The notes under the pieces: model-generated
Database searches by the model: none
Told to the model about the DNA's origin: nothing
Seen by the model: the letters and a program-made list of their open reading frames with translations, nothing else
Shown here: positions 61,501-64,000 of the stretch, piece by piece
How the letters are laid out: every line of letters starts with the position of its first letter
Position numbering within the stretch: position 1 is the stretch's first letter
Position numbers and translations under genes: made by a program
Source: Sebaldella termitidis ATCC 33386
GTDB lineage: Bacteria > Fusobacteriota > Fusobacteriia > Fusobacteriales > Leptotrichiaceae
Direction: 5' to 3'
Length of the DNA stretch: 64,000 nucleotides
Assembly (NCBI RefSeq): GCF_000024405.1
Contig: NC_013517.1
Coordinates: 186,001 to 250,000 of the forward strand

Positions 61501-63647
61501 CCTGATACATTTACGATTCCGGTACTTCCGTTATTTCCGACAGCTGTGTTGGCAGTACTTCCTCTGCCGTTTGCTATGATTCCTAAATTTCTGTTATCTT
61601 TTACATTTATTATATTATTATTTTGAGCTGTGGGGCTTCCGGCATTTCCGGTATTTACCGAGCCGTAATCCACCCTCATTCCTATATTGGATGTTCCGTT
61701 TATATTTATAATTCCTGAATTAATAATATTATCCGGTGCGGCGACCTTGAGAATCATCCCTGAATTTCCGTATCCGCCTGAAACATTTATGGTTCCGGAA
61801 TTTTTAACTGCATTTGTATATGCTCTTATAGATTTAGTTCCGGTAAGATTAATATCTTCTATCACTGCCATTCCGGAAGAACGGGAGCTTTCGGTTCCAT
61901 TATTACCGGATACATTTATAATTCCTGTATTGCTGAATACCATGTTTGTAGAATTTGCTCTTGAAGATAATTTTAATCCGTAACTTTCTATTCCGCCTAT
62001 GTTTATTACACCCTGATTTGTTACTTTGATAGGCACATTTTCTGAACCCGGAGCATATATTTGCATTCCTATTGATTTTTCACCTCTAAAATCTATAAGC
62101 CCTGTAGGTTCATTTGTAAAAACATAGCTGTTTGATGAATTACTGTCAGCATCTTCATATGTGAGCATAAGTCCTATTTTATATCCGGTAAAGCCGGAAG
62201 AATCTCTGGCTACGGTTATTGTCCCGCCGCCGGCAAAGGGCGGGAGATTAAGATTAAGGTTTGAACCGACAGGAAGAATAGTATTCAATGCTGCTGAACC
62301 AGCTTCCTCCGCATCTGTTATCGTTTTTCTGTTTATTACCTCTCTTTTTCCCTGATTTTTACTGTAAGCAGCATCAGTCTGCACTTCAAAACCGATTACA
62401 AGCGGTCCTACTAAATTCATAGTTCCGTTATTTATAAGACTTGCATTATATACATTATCAAGAGTAGCGATTCTTGAGCCACCTACTAAAAAGCTCTGGG
62501 CATTCCATGATCTGCCGTTGTTTATTTCAGTAGTTTTTTGTGCAGCTGTAAGATTATTGACAGAATCAATGGTTAAGTTCGCAGTTAAAGTAGCTGAGCC
62601 TCCGGGGTTGCTTGTGACACTTCCATAATCAAAATATACTTTCAGTAAAGTAGAGTTATATGATGCTGTGCTTCCCCATGAGTAACGAATAGCCGGATTT
62701 CCGTTTGTTAACGCACCGCCGCCGAGATTTCCGATACTGCCTGCAGATATATTATAGTTGGTTCCGTTGCTTCCGAAAGAAATAGGATTGCCTCCAAAAG
62801 GACCGCCGTCAATTCCTTTGCTGTTACAATTTGTTATCATAAAATTGCAAAAGGAACCCAGTTTTATATTAAAAACCGGAGGACTTGCTAAAACCGGAGG
62901 GGTAATATTAAATGTAACCGGATTAAATTCATTCGCTGATACAGTTGGTACCTGGGGTGTTGATGGTTTCTTAACTTCCGGAATATCACTGACTTCAGGC
63001 GTCTGTATTTGAATTGTATTCGGCATTAATACAACAAATTTATTTAACTGCGGTGTGCCCACAGATATAACTGACGGAGAAGCCAGAACTTCTACATTAA
63101 CAGTTTCCGGCATTTTCGGAGTGAATAAATTGATAATTACAGGTTCAAAATTTCCAATGTTTATTTCTGGGAAGGCGATGCTTTGTAAAGGGCTAAGATT
63201 AATCGAAGCTGGTGTATTTTCATTGACAATTATTGAAGATTTGTAGACTACAGAAGCGTTTTTTAAAGATTTTTGTATACTAGAAATAATTTCCCGTTTT
63301 GCTTCGGGAATTTCTAGGGAGTACTCACTCAAATAGCTGACATGGAAATCTTTTTGAGTGGAATTTCCGCCTCTGTGAGTATTTTCATAAAAACCGGTAA
63401 AAAATACCTGCCATTCCAAATATTCGGGCTTTACAATATAGTCTGACTGTTTGTACAGATCTTTTAATTCTTTGTTTTTAGCTGTTAAAATTTTTTCAAT
63501 GATTTCATAATTTTTTTGATAAGTTAAATCTTCTGTCATAACATTATATAGTTTGTTATGATCAGAGATGGAATTTATGGTGCTCTGAGCTGATAATAAG
63601 GAACTGACAGCTATTAAAAATAAAAGCTTTTTCTTATTTTTCCACAT
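52530..63647 (-). CDS. Giant type Va autotransporter adhesin, 3705 residues
   Basis: Surface protein secreted by the autotransporter route. The start at ATG 63647 (MWKNKKKLL) has GGAGAG 6 bases upstream and fits the promoter; an ATG 21 bases earlier would precede the predicted transcript start. Signal peptide about 1-20. Residues about 20-130 are helical with WQVFFTGFYEN, a segment typical of fusobacterial autotransporters. About 130-265 are Pro/Val-rich. The passenger to about 3380 is a beta-helix of short NNGxIxxxGxxSxGIY-type repeats. A linker helix and a beta-barrel (about 3430-3705) ending in Phe follow. The only cysteines I found are Cys267 and Cys274. Adhesion is inferred from the architecture. 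Confidence 0.9.
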   Translation of the reverse strand: MWKNKKKLLFLIAVSSLLSAQSTINSISDHNKLYNVMTEDLTYQKNYEIIEKILTAKNKELKDLYKQSDYIVKPEYLEWQVFFTGFYENTHRGGNSTQKDFHVSYLSEYSLEIPEAKREIISSIQKSLKNASVVYKSSIIVNENTPASINLSPLQSIAFPEINIGNFEPVIINLFTPKMPETVNVEVLASPSVISVGTPQLNKFVVLMPNTIQIQTPEVSDIPEVKKPSTPQVPTVSANEFNPVTFNITPPVLASPPVFNIKLGSFCNFMITNCNSKGIDGGPFGGNPISFGSNGTNYNISAGSIGNLGGGALTNGNPAIRYSWGSTASYNSTLLKVYFDYGSVTSNPGGSATLTANLTIDSVNNLTAAQKTTEINNGRSWNAQSFLVGGSRIATLDNVYNASLINNGTMNLVGPLVIGFEVQTDAAYSKNQGKREVINRKTITDAEEAGSAALNTILPVGSNLNLNLPPFAGGGTITVARDSSGFTGYKIGLMLTYEDADSNSSNSYVFTNEPTGLIDFRGEKSIGMQIYAPGSENVPIKVTNQGVINIGGIESYGLKLSSRANSTNMVFSNTGIINVSGNNGTESSRSSGMAVIEDINLTGTKSIRAYTNAVKNSGTINVSGGYGNSGMILKVAAPDNIINSGIININGTSNIGMRVDYGSVNTGNAGSPTAQNNNIINVKDNRNLGIIANGRGSTANTAVGNNGSTGIVNVSGNNSVGLFSTNGGKTINTALGTISVSGTSSLGIVVADSTSAGTNSGIINISGNSSAGVYNVGTFNMDGGSITASSPRSVAIYSKPLSTTSITGGTINVNNGAAALSAENSTISMAGPVVTVNSGGLFFYKNGTGAVSGTGTVNINNGGTAFYITGGNVPDISTLITSGNLTLNMSSGSTLVGWDQPVGVLSLNSLTGTLGTPSIANAVINDLSSSTYKYFVINKADIIVDKNISLSGAGNHYFPRISLVSSSIRIANGYTITGTENSQLGIAQRNYTGSSGTGAVVLTNDGTIYLSGNDSTGIAGDYTSINNNGIITISGNKSTGIFTANGSITANNGTINVNTAGANSSGVGIYGTNQFDSTPVSYGTGRINITNNGIIKYNGENSSSGAGIYVHNDNLLTDSTVTLNTGSNINMSSSSTGVGIFTSNSIININGGVIEAGNTTGIYAINGSRINASGGSIRVDGGGVGVYLSGDSQYNETSSQTAQFVITGDNASLFSPETGSIFNISPANIDNTTNMLTTPYKFIVGSIGDINYTYDSSLNIGNVENATIFGTSGGTILLDTLSSLVSNGVNTIGAGAGEAKDSLISYPGGAYEIINNGIITLTGKHSTAIYTKAGAKALNSGTAGNLISIGKNSAGMYTEGIDSLAQNDGNIIIGEGSAGLYSSASKSALTEAGTVNNGNITAQEITPGIFSNSVTGIYITAGNEGYQKNGIINFKGEGSTGIFNEGNFNMSGGTVSLQSLGGVAVYSKGQRAVTEISGGAIEVQDGSVALYADNSTIKVSGGTFYIGAEGLLMYNYLSGGSAALGQLNISNTPIAVIDNGGMAFYVEGESLSGISGILNNLVSTASTGTMFLNMKNGSSLLRWNKPVNTLILSGIPSVGTVNGIDHTTLTAPGTDYKEYSVNLGDLIIDKNITLKFLGNAYDGVEMSRSKVTLAAGYTITDSQDGQAAIAQTNYKKAVPSAGDINDIIITNNGTISLTKKTATGIAVDYGLINNSSTGIISITGDDSAGILAANGSIVTNNGIINISGKESAGIYARNYFDGTAATSAAVLGYGDNSININNNGKLEILASSALNSEVYGIYLDNSGAVPANKSLLTLGTNSKIIVGNSNPASVNKNIGISLINSALLDNGGNITIGIHGIGIYAKDSILEGSGGVKSLGQDSVGYYFEGIVNSLLQMGSIELNGNDLAVYNIEDYTSAGINTFNTGNIELTSTDGGTFIVGMIGKNRSLAMNNEIIIRKSLNNSLNGTVISGDRASLLLDTSFRITSEENKIIGAASKELYTGGSWSDTLNPNYELVFKGKINLKNESVGLYASEGSRILNDTLGEIKIGEASVGMYAVNQTVSSKALNRGKILLNGSESSGLRADGTSLSVNSGTIKSLQDSSGNYYENVQGMVVTTGASAENSGEITLNGNNSVGIYNNSGNVNMTSGSIIVSGNHNVGIYSKNSPSGTNVSGGIIEASGGTAGSAVALYAENSKIKLDNGTLLKAGNNGILFYTSFSGATPTGSFDLLSGIIQAEIGAGGIGFYQKGDSSDLGLQTFLNTIFTGSGALNIKLTDQSSKLFVIESTGGVSNLSSLVPGTLGMLSGTRVSVDSASAPGYNIFLINKGELNIDQNVNLDNVYDAYNKSEFISSKITLASGITITGTDDNQYAIVQKNSPGGLRSDILLNNNGGTVILSGNQSVGITADFGEIINSGTIEISGSDSIALLGANGTKIKNTGIIDISSSGVGIYGTNLLSTSAPSYGNKKIEIENDGLITLNSTNERAYGIYAGNLDTAIPITDSAIILGGNSIIDMSNSINGVGVFAQRSVLTVNGIINTGDGGIGIYTENTETEINSLNLNLSGNKGVGLYITGDKDLTANGNIDIDITGTDNTVFYFNSAGSINSLGEKLRIVNTAPGASFILGVLQTAQFNFINSYHNTVELGNSSVTGITGQNSTIRFGTNVTVNGSGDGQTAIAVNGQSLASFIAGYTGYEAVNESNINLQNNSTGIYAKNGASVYNSGTLNVGDNSAGISGKDAGSKIENTGNITVGKGSDALYLKNGNTVINYGDLNGIKSDIIGIHIDNISGNVDNYGNIKLLGDQSVGIYTKGDNPLVINHYGTITVGDSTDILNSSTGIYYSSSNPGIINSNNIIAGNKSVGIYNLESTVNQNGILKIGNESIGIYFGGGTAVFNAGSTLETGNQSVGVYSRQAGTIDINTTNDIKIGDNSFGFVFKNGGILNTASTAAKVELGDSSTYIHAEGPSRITNNLDILMKSNASNGFVILNGDLTNNGAITGISGTGNTGIYSENGTVSNKGSITLGDSLVVLNADNSVNTTASNYSIGIYGINSKITNGAGIDINVGKNGVGIYSDSSEANIDNQPVIINNGNIKSASNGAFGIYTINSNAINNGLIELTGNDSTGIALQNSTITNNGTIIMRGDNSVGIHALSGSVVDNKGSIQIYGANSTGILTASGTIVLNSGSIYIDSLVTGTSEEIKADEDAAIYINPILKTSGLVVVNDNFKLEGLNLIITPDPSTLQLGDTTVPHDFIIYTSKDPYLQANSLTITDSITVAPTYTKGTTANTYKIENVILTKDGTIATPTGAVIMKSGSLTWDITTVKNSKGGYDIYAERKDYNLFTKGLWFEEFGRTLEENYLTSSGTDEKGEIYDKIDQITNENAFRNNISALSGEIYANINQREKTIADILTSSLDLLQNSKNNTKENVKINVITGKGTVKENTSGVTDYDYETAGALALREVERTYRHTFGYSLGYVHTGFEFQDGNDSEEWVDTIQLGIHSKYKSGDWIVKNDFTGRLSNHNIDRNIDWDSSERSELNGSFQTYSLTSNNILGREFGINKNSNIMPYAGLEIMYVIRPTFEEEGLERLKIDKNDAWSVKPKAGIKLDSSIPLGTKTAWKLKGVLDIAYEYELADLNKREKARLIAIEDGYHDLAKPQDEYGTFKTRAEIGTEAEERYGIFLTGEYSAGEHDQEDFRIGLSLKAVF
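55150..61320 (-). repeat. Three protein-level super-repeats of about 2.0-2.1 kb in the passenger
   Basis: Landmark segments recur in the same order three times. The IYSK/VYSK segment lies near 61257, 59255 and 57160. The INKADIIVDKN, VNLGDLIIDKN and INKGELNIDQN versions lie near 60815, 58763 and 56645. The IVG-type or ILG-type segment lies near 59920, 57830 and 55785. The spacing is 2.0-2.1 kb, about 670-700 residues. The copies are clearly diverged. Boundaries are approximate, and the end of the third unit is the least certain. Confidence 0.7.
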
Positions 63648-63671
63648 AATAATCTCTCCAATCAACATAAA

Positions 63672-63700
63672 ATTTTACGTAATTAAATATTTTTTGTAAA
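63672..63700 (-). promoter_or_regulatory. Promoter of the giant autotransporter
   Basis: Minus strand TTTACA (63700-63695), 17-bp spacer, TAAAAT (63677-63672). Predicted start near 63665, giving an 18-nt leader to the ATG at 63647. AATGT-AAA-ACATT (63711-63723) is a small palindrome just upstream of the -35. Confidence 0.65.
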
Positions 63701-64000
63701 AACTAAAAACAATGTAAAACATTTTTATTCTTTACTATAAATAAAAAATAAAAATGTGTTCGTTTAATTAAATGGTAAAAATTTAGAAAAAAAATAAAAT
63801 GTTGACTTGAAATAAAAAATATTTTTATTTAGTATATTTTTTATAAGTAATAATAGATTAAATAATATATGTGAAGATAAGTTATATTTTCTGATTAAAA
63901 TAAAACTCGGTTAAATTTTATCATATAAATAAAACAAAATCAACTGATTATATATTTAATTAAATATTGCTGTAAATTATAAAATTATATATAATGCAGA
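63701..64000. other. Very AT-rich non-coding end of the window
   Basis: About 300 bases with no gene. A plus-strand promoter-like pair, TTGACT (63802-63807) with TATTTA (63826-63831, 18-bp spacer), points out of the window, and a near-palindrome of AAATAAAAA and TTTTTATTT lies between its two elements. It may serve a gene beyond base 64000. Confidence 0.4.

Noticed and set aside
55867-62355. Many plus-strand open frames of 60-150 codons opposite the autotransporter
   Set aside because: They reflect the repetitive, stop-poor antisense of the Asn/Gly/Ile-rich passenger and show no independent gene features.
52530-63647. Repeats in the autotransporter considered as a CRISPR array or recent DNA tandem repeats
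   Set aside because: The repeats are protein-level, in one open frame, of uneven length and too diverged in DNA sequence; there are no uniform spacers and no cas genes.

Overview
The window looks like chromosomal DNA of an anaerobic member of the Fusobacteriota, most like Sebaldella or Leptotrichia. The signs are strongly AT-rich DNA, tightly packed operons, an F-type ATP synthase whose c subunit carries the Na+-binding residues, and a 3705-residue type Va autotransporter with the fusobacterial kind of N-terminal region and an outer-membrane beta-barrel ending in Phe. The genus is inferred from protein style, not from a marker gene. I found no rRNA, tRNA, CRISPR array, prophage or intact insertion sequence.

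Layout. 1-10490 (+): one dense housekeeping run, rsmE (cut by the window edge)-mtaB-LytR_C lipoprotein-rsfS-mreD-like-mrdA-rnj-yhbY-DUF212-dxs-tlyA. 10921-13786 (+): ctpA-like protease, rsmI, rbgA, ended by a terminator. A parS-like palindrome lies at 13864 between two convergent terminators. 13995-18807 (-): DUF368/PopT-type lipid carrier transporter, Ca2+ P-type ATPase and an AI-2E-family permease whose leader carries a terminator hairpin. 19182-23462 (+): small hypothetical gene, glmM, membrane protein, small DUF4926-like protein, methyltransferase, AtpZ. 23467-30643: complete atpIBEFHAGDC operon from its own promoter to a terminator. 30691-37831: singletons, including two proteins I cannot name, a META lipoprotein, an MFS exporter preceded by a short leader ORF, a secreted endonuclease/phosphatase-fold protein, then GNAT, LCP and coaE.

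38277-45176 (+) is the main metabolic island: a PRD-type PTS regulator, galactitol-type PTS components EIIA, EIIB and EIIC, a phosphotriesterase-like lactonase or hydrolase, a DgoD-like galactonate dehydratase and a KDPG/KDPGal-type aldolase. There is no sugar-acid kinase. The simplest reading is that a sugar acid or its lactone is phosphorylated during uptake, opened, dehydrated and cleaved to pyruvate and glyceraldehyde 3-phosphate.

45259-52340: an HxlR regulator divergent from an NAD(P)-binding protein, a secreted Cys-rich DUF4189 protein behind a perfect-consensus promoter, der, two tandem AI-2E-family permeases of equal length, a MarR regulator and a Gfo/Idh/MocA oxidoreductase. A 113-nt long inverted repeat (MITE-like) separates these from the giant autotransporter (52530-63647, -), whose passenger contains three divergent super-repeats of about 2.0-2.1 kb. 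The last 300 bases are very AT-rich promoter-like DNA.
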